Source: G963674685 sp964591275
GTDB lineage: Bacteria > Lernaellota > Lernaellaia > JACKCT01
DNA length: 18,539 nucleotides
Direction of reading: 5' to 3'
Assembly: GCA_964591275.1 (NCBI GenBank)
Contig: CAZQAE010000091.1
Location: 1-18,539, forward strand
A program made the translations under genes and the position numbers. Below the pieces are notes generated by a model. It did not search any database. It saw nothing but the letters and a program-made list of their open reading frames with translations, and was not told the origin of the DNA. Numbering within the stretch: the first letter of the stretch is position 1; each line of letters begins with the position of its first letter. Below, piece after piece: positions 1 through 7,354 of this stretch.

Positions 1-1
1 G

Positions 2-796
2 ATCATCCTAACGGCACGTGTCCTTGGCCCGGAACTGGGCATCGCGCGGGCCGTCGGAGCGATTGTTTTTGCCGTTGCCATTGGCGCCGCCATGCACATG
101 CTTTTTCGGCGAGAGGAACTGGAGCGAGCCGAGAAAAACGCAGGCATGGTCCTGCCCGACGATGATGGAGGTCGCAAACTGTGGCAGGACGGACTGTACT
201 TTGCGGCCATGATCGGCATCCTAATATTCGCCAACTGGGGACGCCCGGCTCCAGGCGCCGCCGGAATGTGGGCAGCAATATTTTCGTTCAAGTGGATACT
301 GACAGCCCTTTTCGCCGCGCTGCTGGCCGCGACAATCTTTGCGTGGTTCAAAAAAGACGAACTCGGTGATTGGGTTGATTCAAGCTGGACTTTTGCCAAG
401 CAGATCATGCCCCTGCTCGCCGCGGGCGTCCTGGCCGCCGGACTTCTTCTCGGCGGACCTGAATCGAAGGACGCCGGCTTGATTCCCAGCGCGTGGATAA
501 GCGGCCTGGTCGGCGGCAATTCTTTGTGGGCAAATTTCTTTGCCTCTGTCGTCGGCGCTTTCATGTACTTCGCAACGCTCACCGAAGTGCCCATCCTCGA
601 AGGCCTGATCAAAGCCGGCATGGGCAAAGGCCCCGCCCTGGCCCTGCTTTTATCGGGGCCTGCCTTGTCGCTGCCAAATATGCTGGTAATCCACAGCGTG
701 CTTGGCGCGAAGAAAACCGCAACCTTCGTATCGCTGGTCGTCATATTTTCAACCATCGCCGGCATCACGTACGGCGCCATTGCCCCAATATTATAA
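2..796 (+). CDS. Permease, YraQ/ArsP-like (DUF318) family, 5' end cut off
   Basis: The reading frame is open from the left edge, so the N-terminus lies outside the window; the first internal Met (position 92) is not the start. About 264 residues are visible. They show several hydrophobic helices with Gly/Pro-rich turns, including a segment reading ILTARVLGPELGIARAVGA at the edge, and a C-terminal half containing TEVPILEGLIKAGMGKGPA and SLPNMLVIHSVLGAKKT. This pattern is typical of the DUF318 permease family, which includes the organoarsenical exporter ArsP and YraQ. Family members are inner-membrane transporters and many have unknown substrates. The stop is 12 bp before a small thioredoxin-like gene with a good ribosome binding site, so the two are probably cotranscribed. 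The substrate cannot be read from the sequence; arsenicals or another thiol-reactive compound are guesses based on the neighbours. Confidence 0.85.
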   Translation: MILTARVLGPELGIARAVGAIVFAVAIGAAMHMLFRREELERAEKNAGMVLPDDDGGRKLWQDGLYFAAMIGILIFANWGRPAPGAAGMWAAIFSFKWILTALFAALLAATIFAWFKKDELGDWVDSSWTFAKQIMPLLAAGVLAAGLLLGGPESKDAGLIPSAWISGLVGGNSLWANFFASVVGAFMYFATLTEVPILEGLIKAGMGKGPALALLLSGPALSLPNMLVIHSVLGAKKTATFVSLVVIFSTIAGITYGAIAPIL

Positions 797-808
797 AGGA
801 GAACCACA

Positions 809-1051
809 ATGGAAATTAAAATCCTGGGAACAGGTTGCGCCAAATGCAAGAAACTTTTTGTAGAAGTGCAAGAGGCTGTCGCTGAATCCGGCGTCGAGGC
901 CGCGATCAGCAAAGTTGAAAAAATCGACGAGATCACTTCCTACGGCGTTTTGATAACGCCCGCCCTTGTCATCGACGGCGAAGTAAAATCCAGCGGCAAA
1001 ATCCCGAAGGCATCGAAAATCCTCGAATGGCTAAAATCGGCAAGCAAATAG
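809..1051 (+). CDS. Small thioredoxin/glutaredoxin-like protein with CAKC motif
   Basis: An 80-residue cytoplasmic protein beginning MEIKILGTGCAKCKKL. It is a minimal thioredoxin fold: beta strand, CxxC (Cys10-Ala-Lys-Cys13), helix, then the cis-proline region YGVLITPALVIDGEV and a C-terminal helix. It belongs to the type often annotated 'redox-active disulfide protein 2' or MTH895-like thioredoxin, not to classical WCGPC thioredoxins. An AAGGAG ribosome binding site lies at about 797-802, so the ATG at 809 is well supported. It sits between a DUF318 permease and a CcdA protein, a frequent companion arrangement, which suggests it passes electrons to or from the membrane partners or reduces the transported substrate. 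The redox role is an inference from the motif and context. Confidence 0.88.
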   Translation: MEIKILGTGCAKCKKLFVEVQEAVAESGVEAAISKVEKIDEITSYGVLITPALVIDGEVKSSGKIPKASKILEWLKSASK

Positions 1052-1064
1052 GTGAGGCCTGAAA

Positions 1065-1760
1065 ATGATCGAAGGTCTGCTGGCAAACGCAGAAGTTTAT
1101 GTCCACACTAATCCCTGGCTCGCCCTGGTCGTGGTTTTCGCCGGAGGTTTGCTGACGGCAAGCAATCCTTGCGTGCTGGCAATGATCCCTCTGGCAATGG
1201 GTTTTGTTTCCGGAGACAAAGCCGTCAAATCGACAAAGAGCGCATTTGTATTTTCCCTGTTTTTTGTACTCGGATTGGCGCTGACCTTTACGGCGATGGG
1301 GATTGCCGCCGCGCTGTTTGACAAGCTGTTTGGCAGCATCCCTTCCTACTGGAACTGGGTTGTCGGCGTTGTCTGCCTGCTCATGGGTCTTCACCTGATC
1401 GGAGTTGTGAATGTTCCGATTCCAAATCTGAATATCAATCCCAGGGTCAAAGGCACACTCGGAGCATTTTTATTGGGCCTTCTCTTCGGGATTGTCTCCG
1501 CGCCTTGCGCCGCGCCGATTCTCATTGTTCTGCTCGTTTACATCGCGGGAAGTGGATCATCCATCGCCTACGGCGCATTACTTTTGCTGGTTTATGCTCT
1601 GGGACACAGCGTGCTCATACTCGTCGCCGGAACCAGTATTGGAGCGGCTAAAAGCATTTTGGAAAACAAGAAACTGACGAAAGCCACCGACCTGCTTCGC
1701 CGCGCAGCAGGAGTGCTGATTATTCTAGTCGGTGTCTATTTCGCATATCGAGGAATTTAA
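1065..1760 (+). CDS. ccdA: CcdA/DsbD-type transmembrane thiol-disulfide electron carrier
   Basis: 231 residues with about six hydrophobic helices, the usual size for CcdA. Two conserved half-motifs each carry the redox-active cysteine next to prolines: SNPCVLAMIPLAMGF near residues 35-50 and SAPCAAPILIVLLVY near residues 145-160. In this family the cysteines accept electrons from cytoplasmic thioredoxin and pass them across the inner membrane to periplasmic or lipoprotein thioredoxin-like partners. The start at 1065 follows a GGTGAGG-like site and lies 13 bp after the thioredoxin-like gene. The next gene, 37 bp downstream, encodes a CxC lipoprotein that could be the outer partner. It could serve cytochrome c maturation elsewhere in the cell, but no ccm genes are visible here. 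Confidence 0.9.
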   Translation: MIEGLLANAEVYVHTNPWLALVVVFAGGLLTASNPCVLAMIPLAMGFVSGDKAVKSTKSAFVFSLFFVLGLALTFTAMGIAAALFDKLFGSIPSYWNWVVGVVCLLMGLHLIGVVNVPIPNLNINPRVKGTLGAFLLGLLFGIVSAPCAAPILIVLLVYIAGSGSSIAYGALLLLVYALGHSVLILVAGTSIGAAKSILENKKLTKATDLLRRAAGVLIILVGVYFAYRGI

Positions 1761-1797
1761 TGGCTATTGGCAAACCCTTAACAGATCGGATCATTTA

Positions 1798-2199
1798 ATG
1801 AAATATCTAATGTGCGCCGCAATTGTCCTCACGATTTTTGCATTGGCATCTTGTCAGATACCAAAAAGTGATAGCGAGCAAATCACCGCTCCATCACAAG
1901 ATCAAACGCAGGTTTCCTCCGCCGTTTTCATTTTCAATTCCGAGGCCTGCGATTGTGAAAAACAACGAAACCTGGATGCGGAAAAATCCATCGATTTCTT
2001 TCTAAAAAACAAGGATGCTCGGCAGCTGAAACGCATCGATATCGCCAACCATCCCGCGGAACTGAAAAAGTACCAAAAGTTGACGCGAATCAGCTTTCTT
2101 CCCGTACTTATGGGATTGGACGAAACCGGCGGCGTTGTGGAAAAAGTCGAAGGCATTTTCGACAATAAACAAAAACCTTTGGAAAATATTTTCTATTAG
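1798..2199 (+). CDS. Putative thioredoxin-like lipoprotein with a CxC motif
   Basis: 133 residues starting MKYLMCAAIVLTIFALASC, a signal peptide ending in a lipobox (LASC, lipidated Cys at about 19). I chose the ATG at 1798 because it begins the signal peptide; the frame extends upstream only into the ccdA 3' end. After a short linker the mature part reads VFIFNSEACDCEKQRN, then a helix, then FLPVLMGLDETGGVVEKVEG. This resembles the strand-Cys motif-helix and cis-proline strand of a thioredoxin fold, but with C-x-C in place of CxxC. No strong ribosome binding site is visible, so translation may depend on the upstream genes. The likely role is a periplasmic-face partner of the CcdA protein. 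I do not recognise a named family, so the fold call is an inference. Confidence 0.68.
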   Translation: MKYLMCAAIVLTIFALASCQIPKSDSEQITAPSQDQTQVSSAVFIFNSEACDCEKQRNLDAEKSIDFFLKNKDARQLKRIDIANHPAELKKYQKLTRISFLPVLMGLDETGGVVEKVEGIFDNKQKPLENIFY

Positions 2200-2278
2200 C
2201 AAAGCCTCCGCGACAAGGAAATCCTGGCTATTTTACTTTGGGCCCTGCGAACCTTGATTAAATAACCGGAGCTAATTC

Positions 2279-2307
2279 TTGAAATCACCGTCGCGTCGTG
2301 CTAATAG
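2279..2307 (+). promoter_or_regulatory. Candidate sigma-70-type promoter for tRNA-Trp
   Basis: TTGAAA at 2279-2284, a 17-bp spacer, then TAATAG at 2302-2307 preceded by TGC (extended -10). The predicted transcription start, near 2314, is about 10 bp before the tRNA. Spacing is ideal, but the -10 match is modest. Confidence 0.5.
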
Positions 2308-2323
2308 GCGCATTGCCTGGTTT

Positions 2324-2397
2324 ACGGGTGTAGCTCAATTTGGCAGAGCACCGGTCTCCAAAACCGGTTGTTGCAGGTTCAAGTCCTGCCACCCGTG
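2324..2397 (+). tRNA. tRNA-Trp (anticodon CCA)
   Basis: A 74-nt cloverleaf. The acceptor arm ACGGGTG (2324-2330) pairs with CACCCGT (2390-2396), with G2397 as discriminator. The anticodon stem CCGGT/ACCGG (2351-2355 and 2363-2367) encloses loop CTCCAAA with anticodon CCA at 2358-2360. The T arm contains GGTTCAAGTCC. The 3' CCA is not encoded, because CAG follows the discriminator. The gene stands alone between its own promoter and terminator, rather than in the secE-nusG neighbourhood common for tRNA-Trp. Confidence 0.97.
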
Positions 2398-2407
2398 CAG
2401 GGCAAAT

Positions 2408-2452
2408 AGCCCCGTAAATGCTGCTTTTAGTCAATGTTTACGGGGCTTTTCT
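2408..2452 (+). terminator. Rho-independent terminator after tRNA-Trp
   Basis: An 11-bp perfect stem, AGCCCCGTAAA (2408-2418) with TTTACGGGGCT (2437-2447), an 18-nt loop and a following T-rich tract. It begins 10 bp after the tRNA. The remaining stretch to 2659 has no gene I can support: it holds a 10-codon ATG frame preceded by AGGAGG (2490-2522) and a weak 5-bp hairpin at 2607-2621. Confidence 0.88.
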
Positions 2453-2659
2453 TAGCTTTCTTTTGGCAATGCCGATTTACCAGGAGGTCATGATAAGTCT
2501 TATCGTGGAAAGTGAGCGTTGACAACAGAGGAATAGAAGCTTTAGCATCCGCGCAGACGTTGTGGTTTTCCACCGCCCCGTGCTCCACTTTTCAAAACGG
2601 CGATCACAAGCATTTTGCTTGAGCCGATTCCCAACACAACACGCATCCGGGAGTCATTA

Positions 2660-3655
2660 ATGGCCAAGGCCGCGCACTACGACGAAATAGCGGGTTTTTA
2701 CGAAACTGCGAACAACACACTGCACGATCTTCATACGTTCATCACCTCCGTCAATCGTCCACGACTTATGGATCAGGCCTGGACTGAACGAAAACGAAAC
2801 TACTCGCAGGAATTATCCGATCGTATCAGCCGAATGCACGTATTCATGGATGAAAAGAAAAAAACTTTCGACGCTTCCTTTTCAACATCTCTGACGCAAA
2901 TTCAGATTTCGCTTCAGAAATACTCCCAAGAGTTGAAGGATCGCCCCAACGGCCACCGGTTAAAGGCGCTATTCGAAGAGCTGTCTAGTGATTATGAGGA
3001 ACTCTTAACTAATCTGAAAAAGCGCAAGATCACTAAAATCAAGGCTCTGCATCTCAAGCCCATCAACTACGCTCGGAACATCTTCCATATTCTTTGCGGA
3101 ACCATCTGCGTATTGCTATACCAATTCCTTTTAAGCCGGGAAACAGCCCTATGGCTCGTGGCCGGATTTCTTCTTGTGGCTATCGGCATGGAGGTTTCCC
3201 GCAGGTTATCCGGCCCGATCAACGATTTCCTGGTAGATAAACTTTTCGGCGCCGTTTCCCGTCCGCATGAGCGGCACAAGGCCAATGGCTCCACATGCTA
3301 TGTGATAGCCATTTTTATTCTGGCCCTGTTTTTCGTAAAACCGGTAGCGCTTTTGTCAATTTTGGTTCTGGCCTTCGCGGATCCGGCCGCGTCAATCGTT
3401 GGCAAACTCTGGGGACGCAGAAAACTATTCAAGGAAAAAAGTTTTTTGGGAACCGCCACGTTTTTCGGCACTGCGCTGACGGTTGTTCTGATCTATCTGA
3501 CCTTGGCCGTACCTTCATTTTCCTTCGGCTACGCCCTTTTGATAGCTGCAGTGGTTTCACTGGCATCAACTACTGCGGAACTTTTTTCCGTTCGCGTAGA
3601 CGACAATCTGAGCATCCCGCTGGTCAGCGCCCTGGCCGCGTTTATGTTTTTTTAG
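2660..3655 (+). CDS. Polyprenol/diacylglycerol kinase-like membrane protein (SEC59/DGK1/VTE5 family) with helical N-terminal extension
   Basis: 331 residues from the ATG at 2660, which follows GGGAG at good distance; an upstream TTG (2615) has no comparable site. Residues 1-125 are charged, predicted helical and membrane-free, with coiled-coil-like heptads. From about 135 to 331 there are roughly seven hydrophobic helices. Family motifs are present: GMEVSRR (residues 176-182), HERHKANGSTCYV (203-215), the acidic site LAFADPAASIVGKLWGRRK (237-255), KSFLGT (260-265) and VDDNLSIPL (313-321). In this CTP-dependent family, which includes dolichol kinase, yeast Dgk1 and phytol kinase, these form the nucleotide and lipid-headgroup site. 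The substrate here could be a polyprenol, diacylglycerol or another lipid alcohol. The N-terminal extension is longer than the basic membrane domain needs, and its role is unknown. It is monocistronic and convergent with the next gene. Confidence 0.78.
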   Translation: MAKAAHYDEIAGFYETANNTLHDLHTFITSVNRPRLMDQAWTERKRNYSQELSDRISRMHVFMDEKKKTFDASFSTSLTQIQISLQKYSQELKDRPNGHRLKALFEELSSDYEELLTNLKKRKITKIKALHLKPINYARNIFHILCGTICVLLYQFLLSRETALWLVAGFLLVAIGMEVSRRLSGPINDFLVDKLFGAVSRPHERHKANGSTCYVIAIFILALFFVKPVALLSILVLAFADPAASIVGKLWGRRKLFKEKSFLGTATFFGTALTVVLIYLTLAVPSFSFGYALLIAAVVSLASTTAELFSVRVDDNLSIPLVSALAAFMFF

Positions 3656-3699
3656 CGGCGGGCTTTGCTTGTTCAATGCGAAGGTTTAAAGGCACTCGA

Positions 3700-4167
3700 T
3701 CAAACTTTCCTGCCGGCGTATTTTTTTAGAAAAATCTTTTCCAACTTGATTTTGTGCCCCTGCTCTTCGCCGCGCATAGACTCAAAAAAGGGGAAGAGTT
3801 CGGTTTCCTGAAAGATATCCATGTAGCGAGAATAGTATTGGATGGCCAATTCCTCATGGTGAATTGAAAACGAAATAAACTCCTTGGCAGTTGATTCTTG
3901 CGTTAATTCACCGACGTCCAGGGGCCGTACAATCGGAGCGGTCAGTGCCCCAATATTCTTTTTAGCAAGGCCAATGACTTTTCCATCCCGAAGCATTTTC
4001 TGCAGGATCGCCTGGTGCATTTTCTCGTCTTTTGCCAATGACTTCAGAAGCTCTCTTGCCTCTGAATCCACAACTTTTTCCGACCACTCAAGATAAAGAT
4101 CGTGAGATAGCCCCTCACGGTTGATCGATTTTTGGATCATATCCTTGATGCTATATATAGAACTCAT
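3700..4167 (-). CDS. Ferritin-like (rubrerythrin-type) diiron protein
   Basis: 155 residues. A four-helix ferritin-like pattern is visible with two halves: E18 and Y25 in helix 1, then DEKMHQ (an ExxH-type motif, E about 48, H about 51), then HHEELAIQYY in helix 3 and GEEQGHK (E and H) in helix 4. These are the usual carboxylate/histidine ligands of a diiron site. There is no C-terminal rubredoxin domain. Proteins of this type act in peroxide or iron handling in the cytoplasm. The start codon overlaps the stop of the upstream Crp/Fnr gene by 4 bp (ATGA), and a GGGGAGG motif lies inside the end of that gene, so translation is coupled. The downstream gene converges with only 44 bp between the stops and no clear terminator. 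Confidence 0.82.
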   Translation of the reverse strand: MSSIYSIKDMIQKSINREGLSHDLYLEWSEKVVDSEARELLKSLAKDEKMHQAILQKMLRDGKVIGLAKKNIGALTAPIVRPLDVGELTQESTAKEFISFSIHHEELAIQYYSRYMDIFQETELFPFFESMRGEEQGHKIKLEKIFLKKYAGRKV

Positions 4168-4877
4168 ATCCTCCCCTGAAGGAAGTCTCCCGGCGCTGAT
4201 TTCAAGCCCTTCACGTCGAGAATGTATATCGCCTTCCCTTTCGTCTCCAGATAGCCTTCTCTGGTTAATCGCGAAATAACGCGGATCGTTGTCTCTACCG
4301 TGCTACCGACCATGTCAGCGATATTCTGGCGAGTCAACGCCACGGGGATTCTTATCTTCCCCTTTTCGTTTTGACCAATGCGTTCGGATAATTTCAGAAG
4401 TAGATTCACAACACGCTTTTCAACTCTCTCAACAGCAAGAGCCTGGATGGTTTCCTGCGCGTCGCGAAGTTGACGACTGAGCTCTAAAACGATTTCAAAA
4501 CACATGGAAGGACGGCGTCTGATGATTTCCAGGAAGGATTGCCTTGGGATTCTCATAATAGTCGCCGGCTCCAGGGATTCAGCCGAATAGGAATACGGAC
4601 GACCATCGAAAATAACCAACTCGCCAAAGGTCTCGCCTGCGCCCACAATCTGAAAAATTGTTTCTTTCCCACCTTGGGATTCCTTAAAGAGTTTGACCCG
4701 GCCTTTAATTAATAAAAGAACCCATTGCGGTGGGTCGCCTTCCATGAAAATTGTCTGCCCTTTTTTAAATTCTTCCTCGCTCGAAAGGCTCTGGATCTCC
4801 TTCATATCCTCCAGGGACAGCCCTGAGAAAATAAAGACGTTTTTCAGTATTTCCAAATTGTCCAGCACTTTGTTCAT
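4164..4877 (-). CDS. Crp/Fnr-family transcriptional regulator
   Basis: 237 residues. An N-terminal cyclic-nucleotide-binding-type beta roll covers about residues 15-130, with the signature FKKGQTIFMEGDPPQWVLLLIKGRVKLF split by turns and then GETFGELVIFDGRPYSYSA. A long dimerisation helix follows, then a winged helix-turn-helix at about residues 170-225 containing VALTRQNIADMVGSTVETTIRVISRL. No cysteine cluster of the FNR type is present, so an oxygen-sensing [4Fe-4S] cluster is unlikely, and the ligand is unknown. It overlaps the ferritin-like gene by 4 bp, suggesting that the regulator and a stress or iron protein form one unit. The 85-bp upstream gap may hold a promoter, but I saw no convincing hexamers. 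Confidence 0.9.
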   Translation of the reverse strand: MNKVLDNLEILKNVFIFSGLSLEDMKEIQSLSSEEEFKKGQTIFMEGDPPQWVLLLIKGRVKLFKESQGGKETIFQIVGAGETFGELVIFDGRPYSYSAESLEPATIMRIPRQSFLEIIRRRPSMCFEIVLELSRQLRDAQETIQALAVERVEKRVVNLLLKLSERIGQNEKGKIRIPVALTRQNIADMVGSTVETTIRVISRLTREGYLETKGKAIYILDVKGLKSAPGDFLQGRI

Positions 4878-4962
4878 ATCTCACACTTCCCGGCAATCGA
4901 TATTGTGCGAATGAAGATGCCAGCAACGTTATTCGAACAATCGCCTTGCAACACGGTTTTGC

Positions 4963-5856
4963 TTACGACACCTTCTTGAAAGCGCCTATATAAACAGGTG
5001 AGTTGACAAATCCGCGAACCATGTAGCTTTCGTCAGGCGTTTTAAGAAGCAATTGCGTGCTGTTGCCTCCGTCCAGATTGAGCGCATTTTCCACACTAAA
5101 TCCGCCGTCTCTTTCTGAAGCGGCAAGGATTTTAGCGAAGTCGGCAAGCAATATTCCCGAAAAATACGTATCAGTGACAACAAACATCACACGCCCTTTA
5201 TCATCGATAGCGATGGCGGAGCGTCTGGAAACGCTTTTCTTATTTCGGTATGATAATTCTGGTTTTCCTCCCAAGACAAGCCAAGGTCCTGACTGAACGG
5301 CCTGCTCAAATCCCGTGGTATTGTAGCCTTTATAGCGTTTGAATTTTTTGCGCTGGGCAATATCGACTTTGGCCTTACGCACGAAAAACACACCTTGGTA
5401 ATCTTGAGCCGTCGACATCGGTGATACTTCCTGACGATTCATGATGCACAGGCCAAGAGGATTGAAGGCCGGATCAAAAAACGATGCGTTGATCATGGCG
5501 AGGGCGCCCGATTCTTCAGCCACTTTGACAATGTTGTATTCAGCATTTTTTTCCGGCGGAACGTGAATTACTTTGAAGTCAACTTTCTTTGGACGAAAGC
5601 GCAAAGCATGGATTTTCAACAAACTTCTGCGTCCGCGTGTTATTGTCACGATTCGCCGCTCGACGTGGCGCGAAACGGATATCCAGTATCCCTTGTTCGC
5701 AATTCTCATCTTTCCGCTTATCTGACTTCGGTACAGGGTAATCCAGGGTCCGCCTTTTTTGATGGCGAGATCCGGATAGCTGCTGAGGATAGTGAAAGCA
5801 GTAATTGCCAGAATGATGGCCAGGATTGGAACGATCCGAATTGTCCACTTCAGCAT
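4963..5856 (-). CDS. Membrane-anchored phosphodiester glycosidase domain (NAGPA-like) protein
   Basis: 297 residues from the ATG at 5856, which has AGGTGG five bases upstream and starts one base after the previous stop (TGA-A-ATG); a GTG at 5865 would add three residues. An N-terminal hydrophobic segment (about 5-25) anchors the protein. The catalytic-type domain follows, with INASFFD (residues 122-128), QSGPWLV (188-194), RRSAIAID (211-218) and NLDGGNST (260-267), the conserved motifs of the NAGPA / phosphodiester glycosidase family. Family members act on phosphodiester-linked N-acetylglucosamine or exopolymers, in bacteria usually outside the cytoplasm. Coupling to the AI-2E-type transporter gene suggests a shared envelope or polysaccharide role. 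The substrate is unknown. Confidence 0.85.
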   Translation of the reverse strand: MLKWTIRIVPILAIILAITAFTILSSYPDLAIKKGGPWITLYRSQISGKMRIANKGYWISVSRHVERRIVTITRGRRSLLKIHALRFRPKKVDFKVIHVPPEKNAEYNIVKVAEESGALAMINASFFDPAFNPLGLCIMNRQEVSPMSTAQDYQGVFFVRKAKVDIAQRKKFKRYKGYNTTGFEQAVQSGPWLVLGGKPELSYRNKKSVSRRSAIAIDDKGRVMFVVTDTYFSGILLADFAKILAASERDGGFSVENALNLDGGNSTQLLLKTPDESYMVRGFVNSPVYIGAFKKVS

Positions 5857-5857
5857 T

Positions 5858-7009
5858 TCATCCACCTGATTTGAGGTTTCCGAACCGATAAAAGTCGCTT
5901 TTGCGATAGTTTGCCATAATTTTGCGGAAGAAAACAGAGAGAATCGCCGTAAGCGGGACAGCGATCAGCATTCCCACAAAACCGAGCAGGCTTCCCCATA
6001 CCAGGATGGCAAAGATGATTGTCACCGGATGCATCCCGAGTTGATCTCCCACGATCTTCGGCGTCACCACCGTTCCTTCTAATAATTGCGCAACGCTAAA
6101 GACAACAACCACGAGGATTGGATGGAGAATATCGCCATGTTCCAGCAGAGTCAAAATCAGGGCGGGGCCGATGCCGATGAGCAAGCCAAGATATGGGACG
6201 ATGGAGGCGAAACCGGCGAAAATTCCTATCAAAAATCCCAGGGGCGTGCCGGAAACGAACTGCAGCCCAACGGCGTATATAATTCCGAGCACCAAGCAAA
6301 CTGTTAGTTGGCCACGCATAAAACTCGCGATGACGCCATCTACTTCACGGGCGTACTCAACGATCACCGGTTGCTGCCTGGATGGAAAGGCGGAAAGGAT
6401 TGCGGCCTTCAATTTGTCAAAATCACGCAGAAGATAAAACCAGGCGACCGGTACAACGATAACGCTCAAAATTGCGTTAACCAAGCCCTGCAAACCCGTC
6501 AGCGTCTGAGCCAAAGCCTGCCAAGCAGGCTCATAAATTTTCCTGGCCCACTCCAGTATGGCGCCTTGATGCAGGGAAAATTGCTTCATCAAATCATCAA
6601 TAGTGGCTGGAACCTCAATCGGAAGATATTTGTCAACTATCGGAAACAGCCACATCGAGATCGTTTTCCCGTATTCAGGAGTGTTACGCAAAAACTCATC
6701 GAAGTTTTTCGATATAACGGGAACCAGCAGGACAAACGATAACACGAGCACCAGGGCCAGGGCCATGATCAGAACCATGACCGCAGCCGCACGCGGCAGG
6801 CGCAGCTTTTCCAGTCGATCGACAAGCGGATCGAAAAGATACGCGAGCACCCAGGCGTAAACCAATAGTTTCAAGATATCGGCGATGCGCCATATCAGGC
6901 CGCCCAAAAGGAGGAGAAATAGTCCGAAGACAGTGAACCTGACCCAACGGTTTCTTGAAATCTCCGTCAGGAATTGCAAAGGGTTCACAGGCTTGGAGTC
7001 TCCCGGCAT
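5858..7009 (-). CDS. AI-2E/PerM-family membrane transporter
   Basis: 383 residues from the ATG at 7009; AAGGA sits about eight bases upstream. A TTG one codon earlier is less likely. About eight hydrophobic segments are visible: an N-terminal pair, a central soluble region (residues 110-190) typical of this family, then the C-terminal helices with GTPLGFLIGIFAGFASIVPYLG and the late motif EGTVVTPKIVGDQLGMHPV. Members such as PerM, YdiK and TqsA are inner-membrane exporters or antiporters with varied substrates, so the AI-2 name should not be taken literally. The gene begins a few bases after the PEGA-like lipoprotein gene and ends one base before the glycosidase gene. Confidence 0.9.
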   Translation of the reverse strand: MPGDSKPVNPLQFLTEISRNRWVRFTVFGLFLLLLGGLIWRIADILKLLVYAWVLAYLFDPLVDRLEKLRLPRAAAVMVLIMALALVLVLSFVLLVPVISKNFDEFLRNTPEYGKTISMWLFPIVDKYLPIEVPATIDDLMKQFSLHQGAILEWARKIYEPAWQALAQTLTGLQGLVNAILSVIVVPVAWFYLLRDFDKLKAAILSAFPSRQQPVIVEYAREVDGVIASFMRGQLTVCLVLGIIYAVGLQFVSGTPLGFLIGIFAGFASIVPYLGLLIGIGPALILTLLEHGDILHPILVVVVFSVAQLLEGTVVTPKIVGDQLGMHPVTIIFAILVWGSLLGFVGMLIAVPLTAILSVFFRKIMANYRKSDFYRFGNLKSGG

Positions 7010-7012
7010 CAA

Positions 7013-7354
7013 TCAGTCCTTCTTCTCGTCATCCGCGGGACGCACCAGCAGTTTGACCCTGAGCGTGGTCGGACCCTGCGTTGCGGTCGCCTCAACACGC
7101 TCGTTTTGAAACCCATCGGCCTCAAAACGCAGAACATGTCCTCCGCGCGTCAATTCGAGCCTGTTATGGGCTCCGTTGAAATCGACGGCGCGACCGATAT
7201 AACGATCATCCAGAAAAACCTTGGCCGTCTCAGGTTCGATAACCAGGGCAAGGCCCGCGACGTCTCGGTCGGAGTTAATGTGAATCATGGGAACCGCACA
7301 CGAAGAGGCTGTGAAAAGGCATAAAGCCACGCAAAACGATACGAAATATTTCAT
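7013..7354 (-). CDS. Small lipoprotein with PEGA-like beta domain
   Basis: 113 residues. The signal peptide MKYFVSFCVALCLFTASSC ends in a lipobox (ASSC). The mature part, with VIEPETAKVFLDDRYIGRAVDF, RGGHVLRFEADGFQ and a final strand, looks like one PEGA-type surface-layer or carbohydrate-associated beta domain, including the P-x-x-A-x-V-x-D/L-D pattern. Its ATG overlaps the TAA of the preceding gene by one base (TAATG), so it is translationally coupled. Its tail is acidic and lysine-rich (ADDEKKD). The role is unknown; an envelope scaffold or binding role beside the transporter is an inference. Confidence 0.7.
   Translation of the reverse strand: MKYFVSFCVALCLFTASSCAVPMIHINSDRDVAGLALVIEPETAKVFLDDRYIGRAVDFNGAHNRLELTRGGHVLRFEADGFQNERVEATATQGPTTLRVKLLVRPADDEKKD

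Noticed and set aside
969..1394. Minus-strand open frame (141 codons) across the thioredoxin-like and ccdA genes
   Set aside because: Crosses two coding genes with strong motifs on the plus strand; composition is shadow-like.
2519..2547. TTGACA (2519-2524) as promoter for the kinase-like gene
   Set aside because: The -35 is perfect, but at 17-bp spacing the -10 would be TTAGCA, too poor to support; no better hexamer nearby.
3656..3699. Bidirectional terminator between the convergent genes
   Set aside because: The 44 bp contain no stem with a T-run on either strand.
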